64,000 bases of DNA from Vibrio vulnificus NBRC 15645 = ATCC 27562 (GTDB lineage: Bacteria; Pseudomonadota; Gammaproteobacteria; Enterobacterales; Vibrionaceae): contig NZ_CP012881.1 in the NCBI RefSeq assembly GCF_002224265.1, positions 496,001-560,000 of the forward strand. The letters run 5' to 3'. The first letter of the stretch is position 1. The number at the start of each line of letters is the position of its first letter. Both the position numbers and the translations under genes were made by a program. Positions 56,588 to 64,000 of this stretch are shown piece by piece. Under the pieces are notes generated by a model. That model saw nothing but the letters and a program-made list of their open reading frames with translations, had not been told where the DNA came from and did no database searches.

Positions 56588-57268
56588 TTACTGCTCCTTA
56601 CCATCGCGACGTGAACCACCCATCAAATCGGCGGCATCACCCATCTCCGCTTTCAATGCTTCGAGATCTTCTTCTGCCTCATGGCCCGCGATCATGCGAT
56701 CTTGTTGATCGGTCAGAATTCGCCATGCGACCTGCAAAAAACGAAACGTCAGCAACGCCATTCCAACGGGAAGTGCCATATAGGGAATAAAGCGGGGGAT
56801 CTTCTCGTACGCTTCGCCTTCATTGAACCAATCCGACATAAACTGAAACATCTCAGGCATCGGGATGTCGTCGGTTTCATACCAAGCACGCTCAGTCGCA
56901 AAGGGGTACCAGTAATTCCAAGAGCCAATCAAAAGTAAGATAGAAAAGGTGAGGCAACAACTGACGGCCACCAAGGCCAGCACTTTACGTAACGGTGGTG
57001 GGGCTTTATCAATCACCACATCCACACCGATGTGGAAGTGTTTCTTCACACCATAAGACGCGCCGACCAACACCATCCATGCAAACATAAATACCGTCAG
57101 TTCAAGGGCCCAGAGAATGTTGTCGTTAAAGAGATAGCGCATCACAACATTGACGAAAGTCAGCAGTGTCATGGCACCAAGGAAAAATGCAATCAGCCCT
57201 TCTTCTACCCGATCGGTGAAGTGACCAATTTTTGCCAAAAGTGATTGTTCCATAATCGATTCGCTCAT
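56588..57268 (-). CDS. dctQ: TRAP transporter small membrane subunit DctQ
   Basis: Four membrane helices over 226 residues, with the FVNVVMRYLFN and WALELTVFMFAWMVLVGASYGVK segments typical of DctQ. It pairs with DctM in the inner membrane. The acidic C-terminal tail is typical of Vibrio DctQ. Confidence 0.92.
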   Translation of the reverse strand: MSESIMEQSLLAKIGHFTDRVEEGLIAFFLGAMTLLTFVNVVMRYLFNDNILWALELTVFMFAWMVLVGASYGVKKHFHIGVDVVIDKAPPPLRKVLALVAVSCCLTFSILLLIGSWNYWYPFATERAWYETDDIPMPEMFQFMSDWFNEGEAYEKIPRFIPYMALPVGMALLTFRFLQVAWRILTDQQDRMIAGHEAEEDLEALKAEMGDAADLMGGSRRDGKEQ

Positions 57269-57318
57269 TATTGTGCTAAAAACTGGGCTCTGACTCGACC
57301 GTCAGAGCCCGTTCTTAT

Positions 57319-58317
57319 TTATTGCTTGTTTGACGCCAATGCCGCATCAATCAGATCTGAACCGATGTCTTTCTCAAATTTCTTCCAAACAGGTTTCAAC
57401 GCGCTTACCCACGCTTCACGCTGCTCTGGCGTCAAGGTGCGCACCACACCACCTGCTTCAATCACGTACTGCTTGTTGGCTAACTCAACCTTGTTGGACT
57501 CAGCGTTACGTTGCTCTGTCACTTCTTTTAGGATGGTCGCGAACTGATCACGTACATCCGCAGGCAGGCCATCCCACCACTTGCTTGAGGTCACAACTAA
57601 GTAATCCAAAATGCCGTGGTTGGTTTCAGTAATACCATCCTGCACTTCAAAGAATTTCTTACCGTAGATGTTAGACCAAGTGTTTTCCTGACCATCAATA
57701 ACCTTGGTTTGCAGGCCGCCGTACACTTCAGCAAACGACATTTTTTGTGGGTTCGCACCCAGTTGTTCAAACTGAGCTACTAACACGTCAGAGGCTTGCA
57801 CGCGGAATTTCAATCCTTTGGCGTCCTCAGGCGAAATCAGTGGCTTGCTGGCTGAAATTTGCTTCATGCCGTTGTGCCAGAACTCTAGCCCGCGTACACC
57901 ACGACGATTCATGGCATTTTTCAACTTCACGCCCGCGTCTGAGTTTTGGAAACGGTCAACAGCGTCGACGTCTTCAAACAGGAATGGCAGGTCAAAGATG
58001 CGATATTTCTTGGTGAATTTTTCAAACTTGGAAAGAGAAGGGGCGGCCAATTGCACATCGCCGTTTAGCATGGCTTCTAACACTTTGTCGTCATCGTACA
58101 GTGTTGAGTTTGGGTAAACCTGCATACACGCTTTGCCGTTCATCTCTTCGTTCACGCGTTTTTCCAGTAGTGATGCAGCGATCCCTTTCGGGTGCTTATC
58201 GGTATTGGTAACGTGGCTGAACTTGATGACGATCTCGCCTGGGTCACAGTTGGCCGCCGCATTGAAACTGGTGACAGCAAGTACGGAAGCAGCAAGTAGG
58301 GTTAGAGGCTTTAACAT
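57319..58317 (-). CDS. dctP: C4-dicarboxylate-binding protein DctP
   Basis: The periplasmic receptor of the TRAP transporter. A signal peptide (ending AAA, about residue 23) precedes a 300-residue DctP fold with KFSHVTNTDKHPKG, the conserved LKFRVQASDVL substrate-Arg region and DGQENTWSNI. ATG 58317 has AAGGAG before it and gives 332 aa; the frame continues to 58635 but has no start signal and crosses the promoter. Confidence 0.94.
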   Translation of the reverse strand: MLKPLTLLAASVLAVTSFNAAANCDPGEIVIKFSHVTNTDKHPKGIAASLLEKRVNEEMNGKACMQVYPNSTLYDDDKVLEAMLNGDVQLAAPSLSKFEKFTKKYRIFDLPFLFEDVDAVDRFQNSDAGVKLKNAMNRRGVRGLEFWHNGMKQISASKPLISPEDAKGLKFRVQASDVLVAQFEQLGANPQKMSFAEVYGGLQTKVIDGQENTWSNIYGKKFFEVQDGITETNHGILDYLVVTSSKWWDGLPADVRDQFATILKEVTEQRNAESNKVELANKQYVIEAGGVVRTLTPEQREAWVSALKPVWKKFEKDIGSDLIDAALASNKQ

Positions 58318-58373
58318 TATTCTTCTCCTTGTTAATCGAACCGCCCCATCTTTGGGTGCGATACTTCTGTTAG

Positions 58374-58389
58374 AGCAATAACCAGACCA
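58374..58389 (-). promoter_or_regulatory. sigma-54 promoter of dctPQM
   Basis: TGGTCTGGTTATTGCT on the minus strand has the GG and GC exactly 10 bp apart, as in the consensus TGGCAC-N5-TTGCW. It lies 57 bp before dctP ATG, in reach of DctD. Confidence 0.85.
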
Positions 58390-58463
58390 AAAATAAAAAC
58401 AACTAAAATTCAGATAGATAAGATAAAAACCCATGAAGACCACCCCGTTGCAGCGTTTAAAAT

Positions 58464-58514
58464 GGGTGGGAAATGACACATCAATCAAGAACAAAAGGGT
58501 GGAAAGTGACACAT
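58464..58514. promoter_or_regulatory. upstream repeated site, candidate DctD binding sites
   Basis: GGGTGGGAAATGACACAT (58464-58481) and GGGTGGAAAGTGACACAT (58497-58514) match at 16 of 18 positions and start 33 bp apart, about three helical turns. They lie 75-140 bp upstream of the sigma-54 promoter, the normal place for activator sites. The binder is inferred. Confidence 0.6.
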
Positions 58515-58576
58515 GGGGACTAAACGCTATGGGTATGTTCCTTGTCTTTAGAGCTCGAATGGCAGGCAAGATAAAC

Positions 58577-58606
58577 GGATTGTCGAAAAATGGATTGTCG
58601 AAAAAC
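58577..58606. repeat. two tandem 15-bp repeats
   Basis: GGATTGTCGAAAAAT is followed at once by GGATTGTCGAAAAAC. The surrounding 270 bp up to the gtsD gene show no other clear feature apart from the hairpin at 58858. Confidence 0.6.
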
Positions 58607-58857
58607 GGAATACTGGAAAGCTGATAGTAGGACAACCGATAGTAGAAACACCAATTACAAGAAAGCGTATCTGACAGAAGGATAGGAGCTTCAAGACCGA
58701 TGAGTGCAGAAAGGAAGGCGTGTCCTCACATCAAACCGCAAGCTTAGTTTGATCATTCTCCCCCGATCATGCCATAGCGACACCGTGATAATGTGCATCG
58801 CCACGATAGAGGACACGCAAATAATAGGCTAACGCGCCCTACACGCTTCGCCCTTGT

Positions 58858-58887
58858 GAGTTTCACCCAACCTCATCAGTGAAACTC
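58858..58887 (-). other. hairpin overlapping the gtsD stop codon
   Basis: GAGTTTCAC and GTGAAACTC are perfect 9-bp arms around a 12-nt loop that contains the TGA stop. No T-run follows, so it probably protects the 3' end of the transcript rather than stopping it. Confidence 0.5.
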
Positions 58888-59991
58888 TATTCGTTGTTGT
58901 GATTCGGCATCAAAATAGACCGCTTTGGAGAGATCAAAATAGAGCGAGGCACTCTCCCCGGCTTTTGCTTGTAGCTCCGGCGAAAGACGACACGCCACTT
59001 CCTGCTGGTTCACTTTAATCATCGCAATCGTATCTGGCCCTGTCGGCTCCAACACTTCCAGTTTCAGATCTAAGCACGTCGACGCACTCTGATCATCGCT
59101 CGGCTTGTCGGAAATGTGCTCAGGACGCAAACCAATCACCACGCGTTTGCCATCTTGCTCACGCATGGAAGCAGGCAATTTGATGTGATGCTCCTGGCCA
59201 CACTCTCCGGTCACTTTAATCACTGGGTGATCTTCATTGTTGAGATCGACCATGGTGGAAATAAAGTTCATCGACGGTGAACCCATGAAGCCCGCCACAA
59301 ACATATTCGCCGGTTGGTTGTAGATCTCCTGTGGTGTCCCGAGCTGTTGTAGGATGCCGTCTTTCATCACTGCGATGCGGTCTGCCAGCGTCATCGCCTC
59401 GATCTGATCGTGGGTCACGTAAACGATGGTGGTATTGAGCTTTTGATGCAACCGTTTGATTTGGTGGCGCATTTCCACACGCAGTTTGGCATCCAGGTTT
59501 GAAAGCGGCTCATCAAACAGATAGAGCTTAGGACGACGCGCTAACGCACGCCCCATCGCCACACGCTGGCGCTGCCCGCCAGATAGCTGAGACGGTTTGC
59601 GATCCAAAAGGTGGTCAATTTGCAGCATTTCGGCCACACGTTGCACTTCCGCATCGATCTCGCTTTGCGCCATTTTGCGGATCTTCAAACCAAATTCGAT
59701 GTTGCCGCGCACCGTCATATTGGGATACAGCGCGTAAGACTGAAACACCATCGCGATGTCGCGATCTTTCGGTTCCACTTGCGCCACATCGACACCATCA
59801 ATCACAATTTCGCCGGAAGAAATGTTTTCTAACCCCGCTATGGTGTTCATCAAGGTGGATTTACCACACCCTGACGGGCCAACCAAGATGAGAAACTCAC
59901 CAGAGTCGATACTGATATCAATGCCTTTTAAGGTTTCTTGGTCCGCTTTTGGGTAGGTTTTGCGGATCTGTTTGAGTTCTAGAGTTGCCAT
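58876..59991 (-). CDS. gtsD: sugar ABC transporter ATPase (MalK/UgpC type)
   Basis: Walker A GPSGCGKST, signature LSGGQRQRVAMGRAL, Walker B LYLFDEPLSNLDA and the switch His (VTHDQIEA) are intact, with a C-terminal TOBE/OB regulatory domain (about 240-371). It energises the two permeases encoded just upstream. The sugar is not certain; context suggests glucose or a related hexose. Confidence 0.9.
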   Translation of the reverse strand: MATLELKQIRKTYPKADQETLKGIDISIDSGEFLILVGPSGCGKSTLMNTIAGLENISSGEIVIDGVDVAQVEPKDRDIAMVFQSYALYPNMTVRGNIEFGLKIRKMAQSEIDAEVQRVAEMLQIDHLLDRKPSQLSGGQRQRVAMGRALARRPKLYLFDEPLSNLDAKLRVEMRHQIKRLHQKLNTTIVYVTHDQIEAMTLADRIAVMKDGILQQLGTPQEIYNQPANMFVAGFMGSPSMNFISTMVDLNNEDHPVIKVTGECGQEHHIKLPASMREQDGKRVVIGLRPEHISDKPSDDQSASTCLDLKLEVLEPTGPDTIAMIKVNQQEVACRLSPELQAKAGESASLYFDLSKAVYFDAESQQRIEFH

Positions 59992-59996
59992 GTTAC

Positions 59997-60854
59997 TTAT
60001 CCTTTTACTGATCCCGCAGTTAACCCGCGTACAAAATATTTACCCGCCAACACATACACCAGCAGCGTGGGTAGCGCCGCGATGATCGCCGCCGCCATGT
60101 CCACGTTGTACTCTTTCACTCCAGTACTGGTGTTGACCAAGTTATTCAGCGCCACCGTAATCGGTTGGGTTTCTGAGCCGGAATACACCACACCAAACAG
60201 GAAGTCATTCCAAATCGCAGTAAACTGCCAAATCACCGTGACCATAATGATGGGCGTTGAAATAGGCAGAAGGATTTTGAAGAAGATGGTAAAAAATCCT
60301 GCGCCATCGAGCTTGGCGGCTTTGATTAGCTCATCCGGTACGCTGATGTAAAAGTTACGGAAAAACAGTGTGGTAAACGCCATGCCGTAGATAACATGCA
60401 CCAGTACCAACCCGGTGGTGGTATTGGCCAAACCCAGCTTGCCAAGCACCGCGGCCATCGGCAGCAAGATCACTTGGAAAGGAATGAAGCAGCCAAACAG
60501 CAACAAGCTGAAAAACAGATTAGAGCCACGAAATTGCCATTTGGTCACCACGTAACCGTTAAACGCCCCAAGCAGAGTCGAAATGGCCACGGCAGGGATC
60601 ACCATTTGAAACGAGTTCCAAAAGTAGCCCTTTACCCCCTCACATTTCACCCCAGTACAAGCGCCATTCCACGCTTTGTACCAAGCATCAAACACCCACT
60701 CTTGTGGCAAGCTCATTAAGTTACCGGCCTTAATGTCCGGCAAGGTTTTAAACGAGGTGATCACCATGACAAACAGTGGCATCAAATAGACTAGGCAGAA
60801 AAAGACCAATGCGCTGTAAATAAACCATCGAGCCATGTTCACTGAAGAGTTCAT
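59997..60854 (-). CDS. gtsC: sugar ABC transporter permease (MalG type)
   Basis: Six helices over 285 residues and an EAA-type loop (AAKLDGAGFFTIFFKILLP) for contact with the ATPase. It ends 5 bp before gtsD and overlaps gtsB by 4 bp (ATGA). Confidence 0.9.
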   Translation of the reverse strand: MNSSVNMARWFIYSALVFFCLVYLMPLFVMVITSFKTLPDIKAGNLMSLPQEWVFDAWYKAWNGACTGVKCEGVKGYFWNSFQMVIPAVAISTLLGAFNGYVVTKWQFRGSNLFFSLLLFGCFIPFQVILLPMAAVLGKLGLANTTTGLVLVHVIYGMAFTTLFFRNFYISVPDELIKAAKLDGAGFFTIFFKILLPISTPIIMVTVIWQFTAIWNDFLFGVVYSGSETQPITVALNNLVNTSTGVKEYNVDMAAAIIAALPTLLVYVLAGKYFVRGLTAGSVKG

Positions 60855-61774
60855 GCGCGCTTCTCCCTAAGCTCGGAATAAAGATACGGCACCAAGATGG
60901 CCAGAATGCCTCCCAACATCATCATCGCACTGGCGGCACCTAAGCCGATTTGCCCGCGAGTGAACGAGTGAGCGTACATAAAGAGTGCAGGTAAATCCGA
61001 TGAATAGCCCGGTCCACCAGCAGTCATAGCGGTAACCAAGTCGAAGCTCTTAATCGCGATGTGCGAGGTGATGATCACCGCGCTAAAGAACACCGGACGC
61101 AAACACGGCAGTATGATTTTCCAATAGATGGTCGGTAGGCTCGCGCCATCAATTTGCGCCGCTTTGATGATCGAGGAATCAATACCACGCAAACCCGCGA
61201 GAAACATCGCCATGACAAAACCGGACGATTGCCACACCGCGGCAATCACTAAGGTGTAAACCGACATCTCCGAGTTCACCAACCAGTCAAATTTAAAGGT
61301 GGTCCATCCCCAATCGTTCAACAGTTTTTCTATCCCCAATCCTGGGTTCAAAATCCACTTCCACGCCGTACCAGTCACAATGAAGGACAGCGCCATGGGA
61401 TAAAGGTAAATGGTGCGAATTGCCCCTTCCTGACGGATGTTTTGATCCAACAAAATGGCCAGACCGACACCCAAGACGATGGCAATCGCAATGAAAAGAA
61501 CGCCAAAAATACCTAGGTTAGTAATCGACGTTACCCAGCGGTCGTTTTCCATCAATTTGGCATATTGGTCGAAACCAACAAACTTAAAACTGGGTAGAAA
61601 ACGGGAGTTAGTCATGGAAAGCGCCGCTGTCCAAAAAATAAATCCGTAGATACACACCACCGTCACTAGCATGGTCGGCGCTAACACCAGTTTCGGTAAC
61701 CAGTGTTGCAAGCGATCAGCTAGCGAAGGTTTCGGTGCGATTTTGCTCGTTGGCCCACTCAAAATATGCTCCAT
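60851..61774 (-). CDS. gtsB: sugar ABC transporter permease (MalF type)
   Basis: Six or so helices and the EAA-like loop AAQIDGASLPTIYWKIILP. ATG 61774 has AAGGAA upstream and gives 307 aa (MEHILSGPTSK); the frame extends to 61813 with no start signal. Confidence 0.9.
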   Translation of the reverse strand: MEHILSGPTSKIAPKPSLADRLQHWLPKLVLAPTMLVTVVCIYGFIFWTAALSMTNSRFLPSFKFVGFDQYAKLMENDRWVTSITNLGIFGVLFIAIAIVLGVGLAILLDQNIRQEGAIRTIYLYPMALSFIVTGTAWKWILNPGLGIEKLLNDWGWTTFKFDWLVNSEMSVYTLVIAAVWQSSGFVMAMFLAGLRGIDSSIIKAAQIDGASLPTIYWKIILPCLRPVFFSAVIITSHIAIKSFDLVTAMTAGGPGYSSDLPALFMYAHSFTRGQIGLGAASAMMMLGGILAILVPYLYSELREKRA

Positions 61775-61843
61775 AACGATTCCTTGTAGCGAAAAACACT
61801 TCCTACCGAGCAAACGCTCAGATTGAGAAGATCAGCTGAGATA

Positions 61844-61872
61844 GGCAGACAGGCAAAGAGCACCTGCCCGCC
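61844..61872 (-). other. intercistronic hairpin between gtsA and gtsB
   Basis: The transcript can fold GGCGGGCAGG with CCUGUCUGCC as a 10-bp stem (two G-U pairs) around a 9-nt loop, right after the gtsA stop. Such hairpins often keep the binding-protein mRNA more stable than the permease part. Confidence 0.6.
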
Positions 61873-61879
61873 TAGGGGG

Positions 61880-63127
61880 TTAGATCGCTGCTTTCACGGC
61901 TTTCGCCAGTTTCTGTGCAGCTTCTTTTGGATCAGCCTTGCTGTCGTTAAAGAAGTTGGTCACCACATCGTAGATCGCACCTTGTGCGTAACTGGTGGTA
62001 GAGAGGCCATGCGCCATACTTGGCACGAGATCACCCGACTTCGCGCTGGCTTTGAAGGTCGCCATCGAGTCAAGCGCACATTGATCAAACTTACTCATAT
62101 CCATGTCCAAGCGAACTGGAATCGAGCCTTTGTTGAGGTTGAATACCTCTTGGAACTCTTTGGTCAAGATGGTACGAGCCAAATCTTGTTGGGCTTTTTG
62201 ATTGGCTTTGTCACTCAGTTCAAAGAAAGCAAAGCTGTCGATGTTGAAGGTAAACTGGCCAGCTGTCCCCGGCGCTGGCGCACAGATGTAGTCTTTGCCC
62301 GGTACTTTGCCCGCAGCGCTAAACTCACCTTTTGCCCAGTCACCCATGATTTGCATCGCCGCTTCGCCATTGATGACCATGGAGGTCGCCACGTTCCAAT
62401 CACGTCCCGGCGCATTGCTGTCGATGTAATCACGCATTTTTTTGAACTTAGTGAACACTTCCACCATCTTGTCACCAGACAAGACGTTCATGTCCAGATC
62501 GACAAACGCTTTGTTGTAGTCATCGCTGCCTAACACATCCAGCGCGACCGCTTCAAACACGGTCGCGTCTTGCCAAGGTTGGCCACCATGGGCAAGCGGA
62601 ACAAAGCCCGCCGCTTTGATTTTATCCGCTGCGACAAAGAACTCATCCAAGGTGGTTGGTAAGCTCACGCCCGATTTTTTCAATACATCTGGGTTTGCCC
62701 ATAGCCAGTTAACACGGTGAACGTTGACAGGCACCGCCACGTATTCACCATCAAATTTCATCACCTTAGTGACAACGGAAGGCAAGATGCCATCCCAGTT
62801 TTCTTGTTTCGCTGTCGCATCGAGAGAAGTGAGGAAACCTAACCCACCCCATTCCTGAATATCGTGTCCTTTAATTTGAGCCGCAGACGGAGGGTTGCCT
62901 GAAACCGCACGGGTTTTCAGTACCGTCATGGCTGATTCGCCACCACCGCCGGCAACCGCAAAATCCTTCCAAGTGTGACCTTGCTGTTCAAGCATTTGTT
63001 TGAGCACGGCAGCGGATTTCGCCTCGCCACCAGCCGTCCACCAGTGCAGCACTTCTACTTCGCCAGCTTGTGCAAAAGAGGCAGCAGAAATAAGAGAGAG
63101 GGTAAGTAGGGTTTTCTTCATTTTCAT
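61880..63127 (-). CDS. gtsA: sugar-binding protein of the ABC transporter, GtsA-like
   Basis: A signal peptide (about 1-21, ending AQA) precedes a cluster-type sugar-binding protein. [46 protein letters not shown] and [15 protein letters not shown] closely follow the glucose-binding GtsA of Pseudomonas putida. First gene of gtsABCD, transcribed after a sensor kinase gene. Mannose or another hexose remains possible. Confidence 0.9.
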   Translation of the reverse strand: MKMKKTLLTLSLISAASFAQAGEVEVLHWWTAGGEAKSAAVLKQMLEQQGHTWKDFAVAGGGGESAMTVLKTRAVSGNPPSAAQIKGHDIQEWGGLGFLTSLDATAKQENWDGILPSVVTKVMKFDGEYVAVPVNVHRVNWLWANPDVLKKSGVSLPTTLDEFFVAADKIKAAGFVPLAHGGQPWQDATVFEAVALDVLGSDDYNKAFVDLDMNVLSGDKMVEVFTKFKKMRDYIDSNAPGRDWNVATSMVINGEAAMQIMGDWAKGEFSAAGKVPGKDYICAPAPGTAGQFTFNIDSFAFFELSDKANQKAQQDLARTILTKEFQEVFNLNKGSIPVRLDMDMSKFDQCALDSMATFKASAKSGDLVPSMAHGLSTTSYAQGAIYDVVTNFFNDSKADPKEAAQKLAKAVKAAI

Positions 63128-63156
63128 TGTTATCTTCCATGTATCGGATTAGACAG

Positions 63157-63173
63157 ATCAGGTCATGCCTGAT
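63157..63173. promoter_or_regulatory. palindrome ahead of gtsA
   Basis: ATCAGG-TCATG-CCTGAT, perfect 6-bp arms, lies 30 bp before gtsA ATG; candidate operator. Confidence 0.5.
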
Positions 63174-63229
63174 ATTGAGCAGTCTATCCATAACTGGAAA
63201 TAAGCACTGCAACAAACCGTAACCATAAA

Positions 63230-63245
63230 GTAACACCATTGTTAC
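63230..63245. promoter_or_regulatory. palindrome between the kinase stop and gtsA
   Basis: GTAAC-ACCATT-GTTAC, 5-bp arms, 1 bp from the kinase stop codon; candidate binding site for the response regulator of the linked two-component system. Confidence 0.45.
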
Positions 63246-63246
63246 A

Positions 63247-64000
63247 TTACACTTCCAGCCCTTTAGGAATCAGCACTTGCGCACGTAAACCACCCTGCGG
63301 CAGATTGCTAATAATGAGATCTCCACCATGTCCGTGCAAAATGTTGCGGCAGATACCTAAGCCTAATCCATGCCCCTCGCTGTCCTTTGCTAAGCGGAAA
63401 TAGGGTTCAAACACGGCCTCTAATTGCGCTTCCGCAATTCCCGGGCCTTGGTCATCAATGGTGATGTAAATCCACTCCTCACTGTGCGCGAGTGTCACCA
63501 CCGCTTGTTCACCATATTTCACCGCGTTGTCGATCAAATTGGTGAGCACTCGCTTTATCGCTAGAGGCTTGGCCACCATAGGCTCCATGATGATGGGACG
63601 AAAATGGACCTGAGTGTGGTGCTGATTATAGGTATCAATCACATGCTCGATCATCGCATTGAGATCGATGTAGTCGTTGTTCTCATGCAAATCGGTATCG
63701 CGCACACACTGCAGCGCCCCTTTGACCATCATCTCTAAATCATCGAGATCGCGATTGAACTTGCTGCGTTTGGTGTCATCTTCGAGCAACTCGGCTCGGA
63801 TGCGCAAACGGGTGATCGGCGTTTTGAGATCGTGAGAAATGGCGGAAAAAAGATGCTCTCGGTCTGCCACATAACGGCGAATACGCTGCTGCATGCGATT
63901 AAACGCGCGCGTGGCTGTCACCAGCTCACTCGCCCCTTCCTCTTTCAGCGGTGGCTGCTCGATATTGATGCTCATTTCATTGGCCGCTTTGGCTAAGCGC
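63247..64000 (-). CDS. two-component sensor histidine kinase, 5' part outside the window
   Basis: The frame is open at base 64000, so only the C-terminal part is seen: a HAMP segment (LAKAANEMS, then LVTATRAFNRMQQRI), HisKA with the phospho-acceptor in SAISHDLKTPITRLR, and HATPase_c with NLIDNAVKYG, DDQGPGIA and GHGLGLGICRNIL. The sensor domain and partner regulator lie off the right edge. Placement before gtsABCD resembles the GtrS/GltR control of glucose uptake in Pseudomonas. Confidence 0.9.
   Translation of the reverse strand, partial: RLAKAANEMSINIEQPPLKEEGASELVTATRAFNRMQQRIRRYVADREHLFSAISHDLKTPITRLRIRAELLEDDTKRSKFNRDLDDLEMMVKGALQCVRDTDLHENNDYIDLNAMIEHVIDTYNQHHTQVHFRPIIMEPMVAKPLAIKRVLTNLIDNAVKYGEQAVVTLAHSEEWIYITIDDQGPGIAEAQLEAVFEPYFRLAKDSEGHGLGLGICRNILHGHGGDLIISNLPQGGLRAQVLIPKGLEV

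Noticed and set aside
58318..58635. N-terminal extension of DctP with the repeated FFDNP segment
   Set aside because: No ribosome site, it crosses the sigma-54 promoter, and a typical signal peptide starts at 58317.
61823..62533. Plus-strand open frame of 236 codons
   Set aside because: Antisense to gtsA; no recognisable domain.

Overview
The window looks like chromosome DNA of a Vibrio species. The tig-clpP-clpX-lon-hupB-ppiD block, the menFDHBCE operon, rhombosortase, alaA, yfbR and a dGTPase-like gene are arranged and sequenced as expected for Vibrionaceae. A V. vulnificus-type genome would fit, but the species cannot be fixed by reading alone.

Left edge (1 to about 5129): one end of a Tn7-like transposon, with a tnsA-tnsB-tnsC operon, a Xre repressor gene with two matching operators, and a winged-helix/coiled-coil protein followed by an SF2 helicase that runs out of the window. 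The element abuts the 3' side of the 4.5S/SRP RNA gene ffs, a known attachment site of Tn7-like and type I-F3 CRISPR-associated transposons. No tniQ, tnsD, cas gene or CRISPR array lies inside the window, so the targeting module is either off the left edge or absent.

5.2-20.8 kb: ffs, a periplasmic-sensor diguanylate cyclase, a membrane protein, an alkyltransferase-like protein, a YbaY lipoprotein, tesB, a 1015-residue repeat lipoprotein, an Lrp-type regulator divergent from a Cds1-like cysteine desulfhydrase, a DUF1244 protein, an outer-membrane barrel protein and an RND efflux pair.

21.0-23.4 kb: five tRNA-Tyr(GUA) genes in an exact 175-bp period. A 1430-bp IS4-family element sits inside the loop of the operon's terminator, flanked by a 12-bp target duplication.

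23.6-28.5 kb: a Tim44-domain protein, a TetR-type regulator with an LplT-PlsC fusion, a YeiH-type transporter and a small membrane protein. 28.6-35.8 kb: the menaquinone operon menF-menD-menH-menB-menC-menE on the minus strand. 36.0-40.8 kb: alaA, yfbR, a dGTPase-like gene, tapT, rrtA and a ComEA-like gene.

40.9-49.3 kb: protein quality control (ppiD, hupB, lon with a sigma-32-type promoter, clpX, clpP, tig). 49.8-58.4 kb: the C4-dicarboxylate system, with dctB-dctD on the plus strand and dctP-dctQ-dctM on the minus strand behind a good sigma-54 promoter and an upstream repeated site. A DUF3857/transglutaminase gene lies between them. 58.9-64 kb: a GtsABCD-like sugar ABC transporter downstream of a truncated sensor kinase gene.
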